From contig JAAPAO010000010.1 of NCBI GenBank assembly GCA_013115145.1, forward strand, positions 1 through 64,000: a stretch of 64,000 nucleotides of DNA. The letters are read 5' to 3'. The DNA is from Perkinsus chesapeaki (lineage: Eukaryota; Perkinsozoa; Perkinsida; Perkinsidae). Shown here in pieces: positions 1-11,715 of the stretch. Each line of letters starts with the position of its first letter. Position 1 is the first letter of the stretch. Both the position numbers and the translations under genes were made by a program. The notes under the pieces were generated by a model, which did not search any database, was not told where the DNA came from, and worked only from the letters and a program-made list of their open reading frames with translations.

Positions 1-1
1 A

Positions 2-2698
2 CTATATTTTGGCGCGATGTCCATTTGGAAACGGCAAGTATCGTAGGGCAGACTTCCGCCTTACTTGCGTATAGAGGGTTTCGCCAAAGCTACTGAACTG
101 AGCTAAGGAGTCACCGAACACCCATCGGGCGAGAAATGCCAGTAGGGAGTAAAGTATCGTAAAGAGAATGAAGAAATGGAACATGTCATCCGAACCGATC
201 CTGAGCGGGAAATTGCCACCCAAAACTTGCAGATGCGGTAACCTGATGGTCTCGGCCAAAATGGCCACTCTCGGATGAGTAGCCAGGAAGAAAATTAATC
301 GGCTGCAGCAGAGACATAATATAATCATGGTCAAGCTACGAAAGCTGTCAGCCAATCTGAAGACAGTTGGGAAGGTCCGCATCAAGGCAATCGCTCCGGC
401 TTCCTACGTTTCAATCTGAGACGCTCTTAGCAAGTCATTCAGGTACTCGCCGGTCTCGGTATGGGGGTCCCAGCTGAGAAGGCTCAATGCGATCTTGGAG
501 AACTCAAGTGAGCCAAGGAATGAGGGGATCTAACGCAGGACCATTCACGGTGGTAATAACGCATAGGAGGATACTGTTAGCCCAATAGAAGGAAGATATG
601 CGGCCAGCTTGAGGATAAGATTGGAGAGCACCAAAAGGTCGCTGAACGACTCGAATATCTGAGAAGCGTCCGGGAGGAGTTGCGCAGTGAGTTTACGGCA
701 GCCCGTCTAAGGTCTCGCTTTCTCTTTCGTACTGCAGCATAATACTCGTCACTGGCCGAGCTCTGAGGCAGATAATCGGGAAGCTATGACTTAAAGAGGA
801 ATACGGTATGCTCTTCCGGAGCAATGCCGCCACTCTTATCTGTAGTGTCGGCGGCTTGAGGAGCTCCAAGGTGAACCGCGTGCATACCTTCATTCGTATG
901 ATTCCCACGGTAATGTGCCGCAACTCACCCAAAAGATACTCTTTCATACCGACTCCCCGAGCAAGATAGCCAGGATGAAACGCTCGGAACATGTCAATCC
1001 CGGTCTGCACGAGTGTCAGACCGAGTGCGACCAACATACCGACCAACCATAGTGCTGTGGGATGATTCAGGCGTTGTTACGTTACTTGGCGCTCACATTC
1101 GGATGAGACGTCTTTAAAAGAGTTCAAGTATGCTGCACCTTGTATGTGACCTGTTACTCCTATCTCATAGTAAACCTAAAGTAATTTTCGGCATCGCTCT
1201 GGGTAGGGACCTTGTTACTGTAACGAAGGTGTATATATCAGCTAACGGTGTATAGAATGTCGTCACTGTTCCCACTGCCGAGGCTGAACCGTCAATCCAA
1301 CCATTCTCTCGGTAGAACTGGATCCTGTCTGTCGTAGGCATCTGTTCGGAAAGTCCGGTGGAAAGCTGAGAAGCATCCTCTACAACATCCACAGCTGCTA
1401 TTCTTGTATCGCCAGACTTCACCATCACATTCGCGATGTAGTTTTGTACGGGCCAGCTTGATTGATAAGAAGGAAGAAAATCTACAGGTTAAGAAGGAAC
1501 GAACGGCAAGCGCGAAGTTCCTTGGTCAACCTGCTTGAGTATCTTTTTCAAAACACTGGAGCAGATCCGGCAGCCCACTCGGATCGTCACCGCACTGGAA
1601 GCTGATAGTGCAGGTTTCTTGTAGGAAGTGCGACTTTAAGCTAACCTGGAACTTGTGTTCGCAGTTGTATTGGCAGCGGAGTCCGTAGGGAATAAACGGC
1701 AGTAGTAAAAGTTCGGGAAGAAACTCTGGTATCTGCAATCTCAGAAGAGGTGTCGGCCGTGAGAGCATTGGTAGCTACGCTTCCCCAAATCGCCCGATAC
1801 TATTGCATTTTCCTGTTGAGTCTGGCCCCCGTACCTAAGCGTAGCTCGCCTTGTTGAGCTCGAGCCGTTAATCCTACAATATATAGGATGGGATAGGTGA
1901 CCAGCGATGTAGTCTGGGTATATCGCTTGCGCTGTGTGAGGTTAACCAACCCTGAAATAGGTACAGTATCCCGTTACTTATTTTATACCTCTCATTCACA
2001 ATATCGCATTTGATAGGGAGCTACGCCTGTTTCGAGCATCCAGACAAACGAAAAAACGTTTCTCAAGAAGGAACACAGCTTATGCTATACGAGAGGCATT
2101 CCATCACATTATCTCTTCCAGTACGACTTTACGTGGGGCTCTCGTGACTTCATTCATGTATGTCTCAAAAAAGTGGGTGAGGAAAGGAGGCAATCCTGCA
2201 AAAGGTTGTTTACCAATGAAGAGATACCCTCTATATCGACTCGAAATTATCGAGCTGGGCAGAGTGCGGAAAGATAGAGCCTAACTGCTAGTTGTTACGC
2301 TGCTCACCATTGCTGAAACTGCTCTCGATGAACTGCTCATCCGTGGGATTCAAAGTCGCAACGCCGGGAAGGAATTCCGCGGATAGGAAGTCGTAAATTG
2401 ACTCAGCAGCAGTCACTTCAGCAACGTTATCAAGGTTGAGACGGTTTCGGATATTGCTGTGAATTTCAAACCTGATGAGGCTGGGTTGTGATCGCTGGAC
2501 TGGAAATATTTCCGACATGACTCCTGTCGGATACTCCATTGCAACCAGCGCTAGAAGTATCGGTAGCCAAATCATAAAAGGCACTCGGAGAAGGAGTTCG
2601 CGTTCCAGGTATCTGCCCGCTTCTCTCCTCCTCGACACATAAGTAGCTTTACTGTTCCAGGAGCAGCCTATCGATGAAATGCGGTAGGTGACACACAT
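2..2698 (-). CDS. Polycystin (PKD2)-like cation channel, 3' end outside window
   Basis: This multi-exon gene should encode a membrane cation channel of the polycystin/TRPP family. The first visible exon (2288-2698) carries a basic stretch, a first membrane helix (RVPFMIWLPILLALVAM) and the start of a long extracellular loop. Coding blocks at 1526-1768 and 1165-1428 continue that loop; the second holds ENGWIDGSASAVGTVTTFYT, which matches the polycystin extracellular signature in which an N-W-I-D motif precedes an aromatic, beta-rich stretch. A block near 560-690 encodes SQIFESFSDLLVLSNLILKL, like the S3 helix region. Block 2-385 contains FGDSLAQFSSFGETLYTQVR, matching the S5-to-pore segment. 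The pore end and any C-terminal EF-hand or coiled coil lie before base 1. The start at 2698 is tentative because a further 5' exon is possible. Family assignment is firm; exact exon borders were not resolved. Confidence 0.8.
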
Positions 2699-3425
2699 AT
2701 TTATCAGCCTCTTTGAAACCTCTCGAAGTCATATTAGCGCCTGCTTGTAAGTGCGTATAAGTTATTCGAAGTCTACCCACGTACTGATCAACTTGCGCTT
2801 TTCTGCCCTTTCGTATGTTTTTTTCGGTACTCGGCCATCCTCTACCCTGAACAGAGTGAGAACTCAAGGATCTGTATTTTGTTTGCAGGTGGGTGCGCAT
2901 GATAAACCCTACTCGGTCGGCTTGGAAGCTTCTTCGTCGTCGAAAAGATCATCTCCCCTTTCAGGTAGCTGGACAACAGCAGTTTTCTCCCGTCTCTACA
3001 CACGCAAGCTTCTACATAGTGGTAAGTCCATGGCAACTTACAGGCGGGGAACAATTGGTCTGTCCATCGGAGCCTTCAGACGTGGTTTCCATACAAATAC
3101 ACCGAATGGGAACTTGACGGCAGAATAAATGCCGCTTCACATAAGCAGTCCGGCTCACGCTTCCCTGGGGTTTTACACACAATAAAGCCTGGAGAACGCG
3201 ACTTTTGATTTCGAGCGTCACACTGACTGTCCGATGTGCGACAAACGTTGGCCACGTCACGAGCTTGCGCTCGCCGCTCATTCGGTTACATGCACAATTC
3301 CATAGCATCGTTCTGAGCGGCAGCTTTCCTTCTACTGCAGATGAGGTCCACAAAATGCCCCGACGATCATTTGAGCCCGCAAGGTCAAGGCTACGTTCTG
3401 TTATACGTTTACTTAGTTGTTATTG

Positions 3426-3881
3426 ATGCGTCTCATCCTTACTGCTCTCTACTCCGTCGTTCTCAAGGCGGGCCTGCTGCGTCCTGCCAGACACAGTCAC
3501 CCGGTCAACCTCCACGATGAAACAAGCTACTTCGCACTCATGGATGATGCCGACACCTGGGTCGAGCTATCATTGGTTCCGGACGGAAATGGTGGAGTAC
3601 AAGCGGACATTACCGTGCACTGTGGCGACCAGAGCGAGATCGTTGTCGAAACGCCAGCCATATGTACGAGCGAGTCGGAGTTGCAGTGTGACGAGGCGAT
3701 AATCCGGGGCTTCGTTGGAGAGCTGAGCCGGCGGTGCCCCGAGCTGGGGGCTACGGAATGCGATTTCCTCACAATCAGCTTTCCTCCACCAACTGGCGAT
3801 CGCGATCCGTTGTCGTCTCCGGAAATCGGCATACTTGTCGGAAGACTGCCACTAACTCTGGCGCGTGGAGGATCCGATTGA
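3426..3881 (+). CDS. Small secreted protein, function unknown
   Basis: I do not recognise a named family. The first ATG of the open frame is 3426 and gives MRLILTALYSVVLKAGLL, a plausible signal peptide, followed by an acidic domain of about 130 residues with cysteines spaced through it (TVHCG, AICTS, LQCDE, RRCPE, TECDF). The layout (hydrophobic start, V-x-C strand, F..L...C..L, acidic D-F motif, then PPPTG) loosely resembles the three tandem secreted genes at 13.8-16.1 kb, so it may be a distant relative. The frame stops at 3881, but another frame opens in the overlap and runs on to a stop near 3980 with an acidic DDVYEIDVDDV stretch, so a frameshift or a missed intron near the end is possible. 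Confidence 0.5.
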   Translation: MRLILTALYSVVLKAGLLRPARHSHPVNLHDETSYFALMDDADTWVELSLVPDGNGGVQADITVHCGDQSEIVVETPAICTSESELQCDEAIIRGFVGELSRRCPELGATECDFLTISFPPPTGDRDPLSSPEIGILVGRLPLTLARGGSD

Positions 3882-5054
3882 GCAGGAAACAATTCGAAAG
3901 ACACATGTCGATGATGTTTATGAGATCGACGTCGATGATGTTGTCAGTTGTTACCTATGCGGTATAGACTATACTTTGCGTTAGTATGGATGTCAGAAGT
4001 GAACATATTGAGCGGCAATGTCCTCATAATCATTGGAATCTCCAATGGAGGAGTCATCGAATCGAAGAATCGCACGACTCGCTATATCGACAGTAAACTG
4101 AGAAAGAGCATACTGATACCATCAGTAGTACTGATTCCGTACTGTGATGGAAGGTAAACCCGAATGAATCTAGGATAGGAGCGGAGAACATGTGACTCTC
4201 ATCATAAGACCAAGTACTTGAACATATCAAAGTATGATCCTGAGGATGTCTAAGCAGCTCACAGACCCTCCGAGGCTTAACCTCATAGCTTCCCCGAAAG
4301 GGAATCTATCCACAGCCATAATCTACATCGGCATCGATGGCCTCTCTGTTATAAGCGGGCGTGCTGACAACGCTAATTTGCAAAAGGAATCGCAGAATTG
4401 TGACATCCACATCGTTCGCTTCCCGTTGGTTATTATGCGGCCAGAACTATTGACCTCTTATAACATAACTAATCATATCAAGGGAAGCTTGAGTCCAGAC
4501 GATACTTAGGTCCGAGTACGTGACAATATGCATGCAATGGTGGTTCAAGTTGAGCCGCTCACCCAGACTATCGAATGATAGGCATACAAAATGGGCTCGA
4601 ACCCTTGAACATCATTTCAGTTCAGCTTCTGATGGGTATGCCTCTCTACACTAGGCTGCCTGCTTCCCTCAAATTCAGCCTTCACCGTCAATGCTACCGT
4701 TCTGCCTGCATCTGTTGACAAAGACGAAAAGGAAAAAAGACACCGCAAGAAGTTCTTACTAAGAATAAAGACAAATCTCATGTTGTAAGGGATAGACATG
4801 CTGAATGATCGCCGTTATCTGGAGCACCTTGAGAAGTTCTTTAGATAACATCTAAGTGTCGGCGACTGCTGGTTATATAAGCTGAAGCTTTGTCTTTTAC
4901 CGTCCACCATCGTGTATTGCAGGCCCGACTAGACCTGAGTTCAGACTGGCGGGTGGTGGCAAGAGTGTATTGCGATCACAGAAGATAACGCAAAGCGAGC
5001 TCTAGGCACCAACGGTACTGATGAATAATGGTCACATTATGAACAACATTCTGG
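3882..5054. other. Intergenic, no supported gene
   Basis: Apart from the possible continued frame of the preceding gene (to about 3980), only short ORFs with no recognisable motif, signal peptide or conserved splice pattern were seen. It separates a plus-strand gene from the 3' end of the minus-strand copine-RING gene. Confidence 0.4.
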
Positions 5055-8000
5055 TCATGATTGAATGGCATCTATTATGGTTTCTATTCTAAGCCGACAA
5101 ATCGGGCATTTCCCACTACTGTCCTTGACACCAGCAGCACAGTCTAGGCACATACACTGGTGTTTACCTAATGCTCAAATAAACAACAACAATAGTGAAT
5201 GACACCACTAAACTCACAAGGCAATAAAACTGTATTAGTGGCATTTTCGAAGCACACTTTACAGAGACCAGAGTCCTGAGTAAGAACAAAGAGCATCTCA
5301 GCTTGATGGTCTGAGTATCCTTACTTCATCAAGGTTTGAACCGAATAAGCTGCCACTCCTCGACAGATGACCGTGCGACCGAGACCGCCTTTGTGATGAG
5401 GCTCGTCTGTGACCTGAACTGTGTCGATGACCACTGCTGCTAGCCTTGCTTCGCGCTCCCATTGACATCTGCGTTCTCAGAGCAGGAGGCGGCCGCGCAA
5501 TAGTCGTATCTTTGCAACCGTGAACTGGGCAAACTGAAGGCGCGCACCTTGAGTGTCGTTTGTCTCGTTTTTGGTTGACGATTCCAATACGGGCGAAAGA
5601 GGACCTGACCAGTAGGATAGCATGCCACGGTTGCGGTACTTTGTACTGGAATCAGCTGGCATTGGACTCTCCGCAGTCAAGGGGCTCATTATATCGTTTT
5701 CTCCCCAAGATCCACCAGCTCCGTCTCGAACTGATATCATTTCTCTTCCGAGGCCCACAGTTGAAGCACGAACGAGTGAGCCTCTTGACGATGATGCTAG
5801 AAAGAACGAATAGATGAGGAGGATGGCGATGCTTCCTTACATGCCCTTCGAGAACCTCCCCTAGATTGGGCATTCGGTGATTGTGCCACCATCGGCGATA
5901 ATCTACTGCTTGCAAGAGACATGTTCACGCCGTGAGCAAATAAAAGATTGTGTTGCTTCAACTGTTGGAGGCACTGAGAGCTGGCTGACCCATGTACAGT
6001 TCATTGGGGTCACCTCTTCAAACGGTCCACCCGAAGTATCCAAGGGAGCATCATCCCGGTTAGTTAGATGACGCTTCGCCATCGCCTAATGAGCACCATG
6101 ACCGTCGGTGATGCCTTTATGCTCACTGATGTATATTCATCTTCTATACAGGGCAATGAATCTTCAACGAGTTCTGCTGCTTCTGCGGTACTAAGCCCGC
6201 TCTAATGATCTACATTCAACCACTCGTTGCACAAGATCTGTCTACTTTTCCTAGGATCCTCAGAGTTCGCCGTCTCTCTTGTTCGATACATTGCGGTGCT
6301 ACGAAGTTCTGCGTATCGTCAGTTGGAGGATCTGCACGAATGCTCTGCCGTCGCCGGATTCGCTTGTCGTACCGGAAGCAGCAGCCTCGGCAGCATCCCT
6401 TCTGGGAAGCGGAGGCACTCCATTTCTAAGCAGTTGTTAAATGGTGGCGTGTTTGAGGTGCATTATAATGGTCACTTTTTATAGTAATAATTCACAACCT
6501 CCCGTGGAACCTCATCCAGAGTGGCCATTGCGAGCTCCGTGTAAGACTTGTCCTTAAATTCATTGAATGGCACAAATTGGACCTTTAAAGGCATTTATCG
6601 AATAATGAGGGTCAACGATTCTACAATGTCCCTTTCCATAATAGAGTGATCAAATGATGACACGAGCGGTCGATCGTCGGCATCGAGCTCATCCTGAGGA
6701 TAAGTTCATAGCAACAGGATAGGCAGGAATGATCGTGTGATCAGTAGAGTAACAGTCGATGATAGCATACAAGTGCCAGGTTGAAGCTGCAGCACCGATT
6801 TGGGGCAGAATAGAGGTCGGACTCGCTATAGAGCATTGATCTACGAGTAACTAATGAGGAGAAACTGACCATCATGCCAAAGTCTTGATCTCCAACTCCA
6901 ACTATTATAATAGACAAAGGGGTTTTTGAAGCTTCAACCTAACGGCAAGTCTTATGGAGCTGAATGAGGCGACTATAGGAGGACGTACAATAGCGTCTAT
7001 AGTGGCTTGGAGATCGACTATCGCACCGTCGGTGAGAATTAAGAGAATGAAGTACCTGTAAGACTCTACATTGCGGGCAGCTGTAGAGGATAAGGACCCA
7101 CTTCTGCTCGTTCGTCTTCTTCACGTTGTATTGCTCAGCCCACTTGGAGGCCAAATGGATTATCTATAAAAGAATATAACTTCTGATACAAAAAGCGTAT
7201 TTTACATCAGAAAACATGGTAGGGCCGTGTAAGTGTACAACTTGTAAAGCCTTCCTATATGCGTCTACTATACCATCCACACCAGCTACCTCCGGTAGAA
7301 AATAATTTCCCTGATCACGAAGGATCCATGAAGCAAGGGAATCTTTCCTAGCACATTGCAGGCAAAGAGATGACTTGTGTGAGTATAGTCCGGCGGCAGT
7401 TTGGCTCCGAATCCGTATACTGGGTACTTCTTATCTGATGATGGATGGTCTAAGAGCAACGACTGGACGAGACGCTTGCCTTGGTCATAGTGTTCTAAGA
7501 TCTCTCCTACCGCTCTGATGGCCATCACATAATCTGAAATCACCGTCCGCCATCAACCACCACTAGGATTGAATTTCCTCTACCATTTGCTCTCCCTGGA
7601 TCATAGTAATGAAGAGATGTAGGAAGGTTAGGGTCACCGTTGGAGAAGGTGAAGTCTATCGCTACCTAAGTGTTACTTGACACGGACGTGCTGCGGACAG
7701 AGGGGGGTCTGACTATAAGATTTATCTCGAGGCCTCCTTCAACATACTCAAGAAAGGAAACATGCTTCACCAGCTCTGAGATGCTACTTGCTCGGCTCGA
7801 CGTCACCAAAGTACTTACCAACGTTGTCTAGGACTAAGGCACCTGTTTTGATGGACCCTCCGGGACCAGGCGACAGAAGGTCCACAGTGACGGGCACCTG
7901 ATAGTCGTCAGTGGTGAAATGTTGCCGAGCAGCAGCCCAAAGTTTTCATTGGTATTGCTAATATATTCAGTAGCGTCTCACTTGTCTCAATGATGCGGAC

Positions 8001-9560
8001 TCGAAATCTTCCAGGCAGCATGCGCCGGTACCAATGAGTTTATCGGGCCCTTTCTTATCGAGCAGTTGGAATAACTGAGAATAGGGTTCTCGACCATCAC
8101 AGGCCAGAGTGGGTAGATTACTATTTTTCTCGTTGCCTCTCCTCGACATAAGGACTCCACGGACAAGTCGGTGACCGAGAAACCTGCAATGAAACGTTCC
8201 ATGATTGAAACTAATCCACGTGCTTCCTCGTGGATAAATGAACCGGTGACAATGGCTGCTCGTCGGCATCTCACGGCATCGAATTAGCGGGCAAACAACA
8301 TATATAGACGTGTCGTTTGTCTGGCAAGTTGATATCATTCATAATTTTCCTTGCAATAATAGAGAGTAACTGGCGCCGGTCTATTGGTTGCCCCTCTGAC
8401 TTACTAGGCTCTATGTTATCATTAGCCACCTCCGATCTGTACACAACAGGCAGAGGTGTTCCTGCACAGGCCTGCCAAGGACTAGCTTTCTTAAAGCTAT
8501 CTGGAAGTCACCTCAGCCGCTGGCATTGTCCGCGAGATCACAACATAGTACTGAGGTTTGGAAAGTAATCCTCCCTTAGGAAGGCTCGAACTGATTAAAG
8601 CTGTGTTAGTGTTTGATCCTGGGAGGTCCCACCCTCTCATGTTGAATTTAACGCTTCGCTTCAATCCTTGAACCTCCTCCGCGATTATTGTTATTTTACC
8701 TTCCAAGCTTTCAGTTGTGCAAGTGAGATACTCAAGACTAGCGTACCATTTCCAGTGGGTCTTGTAGGATGCTCCATCTCCCTTGTCACAAGTCCACCGG
8801 CGCTGGTTACTATCTCGGCCAGAAACATCTCGGAGAGCCCGAGAAAGTCGCTCTCCCTCACTTTGCCGTTGTTACCAGGCACATGGTATCTATTGACCCT
8901 CGTACTGTGGCGTATATTTATCAAATAAGAAGTTGTGTGAACGCACGTGCTACCAGAATCAACCTCACTCGGGGAGGGATTGAGGGACATTCAGTGCCAC
9001 TGAGAAGGAATACGGTTGGTGTTTTACTAGGAACATACTGCATCCAAAAGATTCCTATCATAGAGTAAATTCACGAACAATTTATGCGCCTCGAAGAGCA
9101 CTTTGCATGGGGTTAGATGAATCTCTGAGCTTACACTTCGAAGCGGACTCTCTGTTGAACTTCGAAGAAGAAGTCAACAAAGACGCCTTGGGCGAATGTA
9201 GGGTTCTCAGTGTCGGGCAGTATCTCCGTTTTGCCTGGATAATTGGCCAATCGCCAATCTCAAAGATGTCACATCTTTCTCACCAACAAGTTGATACTTT
9301 TCCACACCAGCTTTGAGATATACTTTAACTCGGCAGTTGGAATGCCGTCGCAGATTGCTACATGCTAATTTAAGCTCTATTCGAGTAACTAAGATATGCT
9401 CGGTTATCGTGTCTGGCAAGGCTATTCTTTTCCCACCCAGGTCGGGTGCTTGTGCGGTTTCGTCCCCTATGGCTTGGCGTGCAGCTTCTCGTACTTCATC
9501 GTTATCGCCTTTTATACCAGTTTGGTAAGTTGCTGATGATGATGATTGTCTGCAACCCAT
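5055..9560 (-). CDS. Copine with C-terminal RING finger (C2-C2-vWA-RING), predicted E3 ligase
   Basis: The protein starts at 9560 with MGC, a likely N-myristoylation and palmitoylation signal. C2A spans about 9420-8690: VTRIELKLACSNL, then after splicing a segment with ENPTF and FFFEVQQRVRFE, then ESDFLGLSEMFLAEIVTSAG. C2B covers about 8650-7810. The copine vWA domain follows: AIDFTFSNGDP (about 7680, an intact D-x-T-x-S metal site), MAIRAVGEILEHYD and YGFGAKLPPDY (7540-7370), ILTDGAIVDLQATIDA (about 7030), PLSIIIVGVGDQDFGMM (about 6900) and VPFNEFKDKSYTELAMATLD (about 6580). A Ser/Arg-rich linker of roughly 200 residues runs through 6430-5325. The end is a C3HC4 RING: CKVCFE, LLPC-KHQCMCLDC across a 50-bp intron (5168-5217), then CPICR, stop at 5055. 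Plant RGLG ligases have copine plus RING but no C2 domains, and animal copines have no RING. Calcium-dependent membrane binding with ubiquitin transfer is inferred. Confidence 0.85.
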
Positions 9561-10439
9561 TTATATATTCTACTAATAACTATCGGGTGAATGATTGTTC
9601 AACTGAACTGTTCATTGTTGAACTGGCTGAACAGTCAGACTATTCAGCCTTGTTGCCAATTTGACAACTTTCACAGTGTCTTGGCAGCCCGTATATGCAG
9701 CCTCTATATTACCCCAAGAGATGAGGCCTAAAATACGCTTCATACTGCTAGGGTTAGGTAGAAATATTATGTAGACAACTAACACAACTACTCAGTCTAG
9801 AGGCAAAGGCGTCGTGTAGAAACCGTCTTTCGGGGATACATACCAGCAAGCCTCTTTATCCGAGGTTGACTAGGACTGCAACGGCCTTAAGAGAAATAAA
9901 AGATATTTAACTGATAAGAAATGTGGCCATTTCATAGCATTTAACATCTCAGTGCCATGTAACTATTCAATTGGCGAGCGCTAAGTAAAATGCGCTGTGA
10001 ATAGCACATGCGTGCAGCAGCTTAACATCCTCATACCACCACCATCTTCTTTTTTGCCGATGTACTTCTCATCATGCCGTTCCACTCTTTACTGCACTTT
10101 TTACTATATTCATGCAGTCGGGCCGCTGAGCAAACGAATTCTGAAACTAAGAATCTACTCCTGAGAAATTCATTTGTATGATCAACTCAGTGAAGACCTC
10201 GTTTTTACTATTTTTATCATACTTGTTATCATGAAAGCAATTTTCATGGTGCTCGAGGAAGGACAATTTGTACTGAGAACTTCTGCATACTAGTCGATTG
10301 CCATCCAGTGTGAGAATCCTTTTTTCACACTGACGTGTCTTTTACACCCTTTTTTGATTCCTTTACCGAGTGCGGAATTATAAAGGTGCAGTTGATGGAC
10401 AAACTGTTGAACATGCTATCACTTTAAGTCCATTGTATA
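9561..10439. other. Intergenic, AT-rich, no supported gene
   Basis: This stretch holds several T-rich runs and no ORF with recognisable content. It lies between the divergent starts of the copine-RING gene (minus) and a small hypothetical gene (plus), so it should contain both promoters; no specific motif was identified. Confidence 0.4.
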
Positions 10440-10834
10440 ATGTCTGTTGCATGCGGCACTCTCTCAGCATCATTCGGGCTTCCAATAGACTACGCTTCTT
10501 CAGGTGGTCAAATGAACGACTTCCCCTCGAACAGGCCCACTGGCCAGGTGAGTCGGTTGAATAGAACGTTACCTGTATTACCAGACAGGTCCCTGAGGAG
10601 CTATGGAACGTTGACTCCAACATTACTATATGGAAACAACATAAAGTAAGGAAAACCGCTGCCAAATTGGCGCACGCAGTCCATCGACATGATCAAATAC
10701 GACGGTTGAAACTGCCTGGAAGCGAGTACCGCTCTCTCTACAATTGGACTAAATTGTCATTACTAGGCGGCCGAGCAACAGCGGCATGCTCAGTGCAGAC
10801 TCGTGCTTCCTCGAAGCCTGGGGATATCCGCTAG
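10440..10834 (+). CDS. Hypothetical protein, two exons
   Basis: Exon 1 (10440-10547) begins at ATG and ends in a canonical GTGAGT donor. Exon 2 (10589-10834) follows an AG acceptor and stays in frame (36 codons plus 82 codons including the stop) giving about 117 residues. Exon 2 has no ATG of its own near the start but is open for its full length and rich in basic residues (IWKQHKVRKTAAKLAHAVHR). No family was recognised. It is supported only by the splice signals and the length of the open frame. Confidence 0.4.
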
Positions 10835-11108
10835 GGTTGCGGGATCGCCAGGGCCGACCATGCTCGATGCTTCGGCCAGTTAATTTGCGCAGAGGTTTCA
10901 GAAGTGTACAGAAGTGAGCCTGTATAGGTTGCTTTTACGCTAGTATGATTGTAGTTTCTACGAGACCTCCGTTGAGGGGCTCTATCCTTCTGGTCACAAA
11001 AACTTCCCCGTTCATCGACCGTATGACCAGTTTGGTAAACCATTCGCCTCTACTTTGAGGCGAGGATGGGAGGGTTGGGAACATGTTGCTAAACGGGAGG
11101 CAGCTAAG

Positions 11109-11510
11109 ATGTCACAGGGGGTGCATTCCCATTCGACGAGGGGCCTCAAGAGCACCTGCTACCCCCAGACCAACTGTGAGGTCAATCCAGCGGCCATTTA
11201 CACACTGAAGTACCGGAAATTCGGTGAGGAGGAGGCAATGCAAAGATACCCTGGGAAGACGGCGCTGCCAAGGCTGGGCCGGAGAGATGATAGAACTCTA
11301 CAGGCGTTGAGGTCACTGAGTGGGGGAAGGGTATCGTCGGATGGAGATGGGGAATTAACGGTACACAGAACCCCAGTGCAGAGCTCGACAGCACCTTTAA
11401 GTAAGAAGGCATTAGAAGTTGGTCCAATGCTAGGGGGCGGTCCGATTCTACGAAATAGTTCCAGACACATGAGGGGAGGAAAGATTGAAAATAGTTGGAT
11501 TTGTGGGTGA
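11109..11510 (+). CDS. Hypothetical basic protein (ORF only)
   Basis: An open frame of 134 codons from the first ATG, rich in Arg, Ser, Gly and Pro. The opposite strand is also open over much of it (11198-11611), so the coding strand is not certain. No signal peptide, membrane segment or known motif was seen. It may be a further exon of the small gene upstream. Confidence 0.25.
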   Translation: MSQGVHSHSTRGLKSTCYPQTNCEVNPAAIYTLKYRKFGEEEAMQRYPGKTALPRLGRRDDRTLQALRSLSGGRVSSDGDGELTVHRTPVQSSTAPLSKKALEVGPMLGGGPILRNSSRHMRGGKIENSWICG

Positions 11511-11715
11511 AGTGGTTGGTTTAGGTGCCCGGAGAAGTCGGACTCTTCCAAGATGACACTATTGCATGTTTTATGTTGTGTAATCCTCGTTGTCATTGTG
11601 CCCTGTATCATCTTGAGTTCAGCCGTTCTAAGGCGCTTCAGATAAGGGGAAATGGTGGAATGGCGGGTGGATATTCTTCGTAGGATTTAACAGAGTTTGT
11701 TTAAACCTCTGGAGC

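Noticed and set aside
3012..3353. 113-residue minus-strand ORF upstream of the polycystin gene
   Set aside because: No membrane, signal or family feature; overlaps equally long plus-strand ORFs.
4234..4509. 91-residue plus-strand ORF
   Set aside because: No motif, no signal peptide, no splice support.
11198..11611. 137-residue minus-strand ORF
   Set aside because: Overlaps the plus-strand ORF at 11109-11510; neither has known motifs and I kept only the one in line with neighbouring plus-strand genes, at low confidence.
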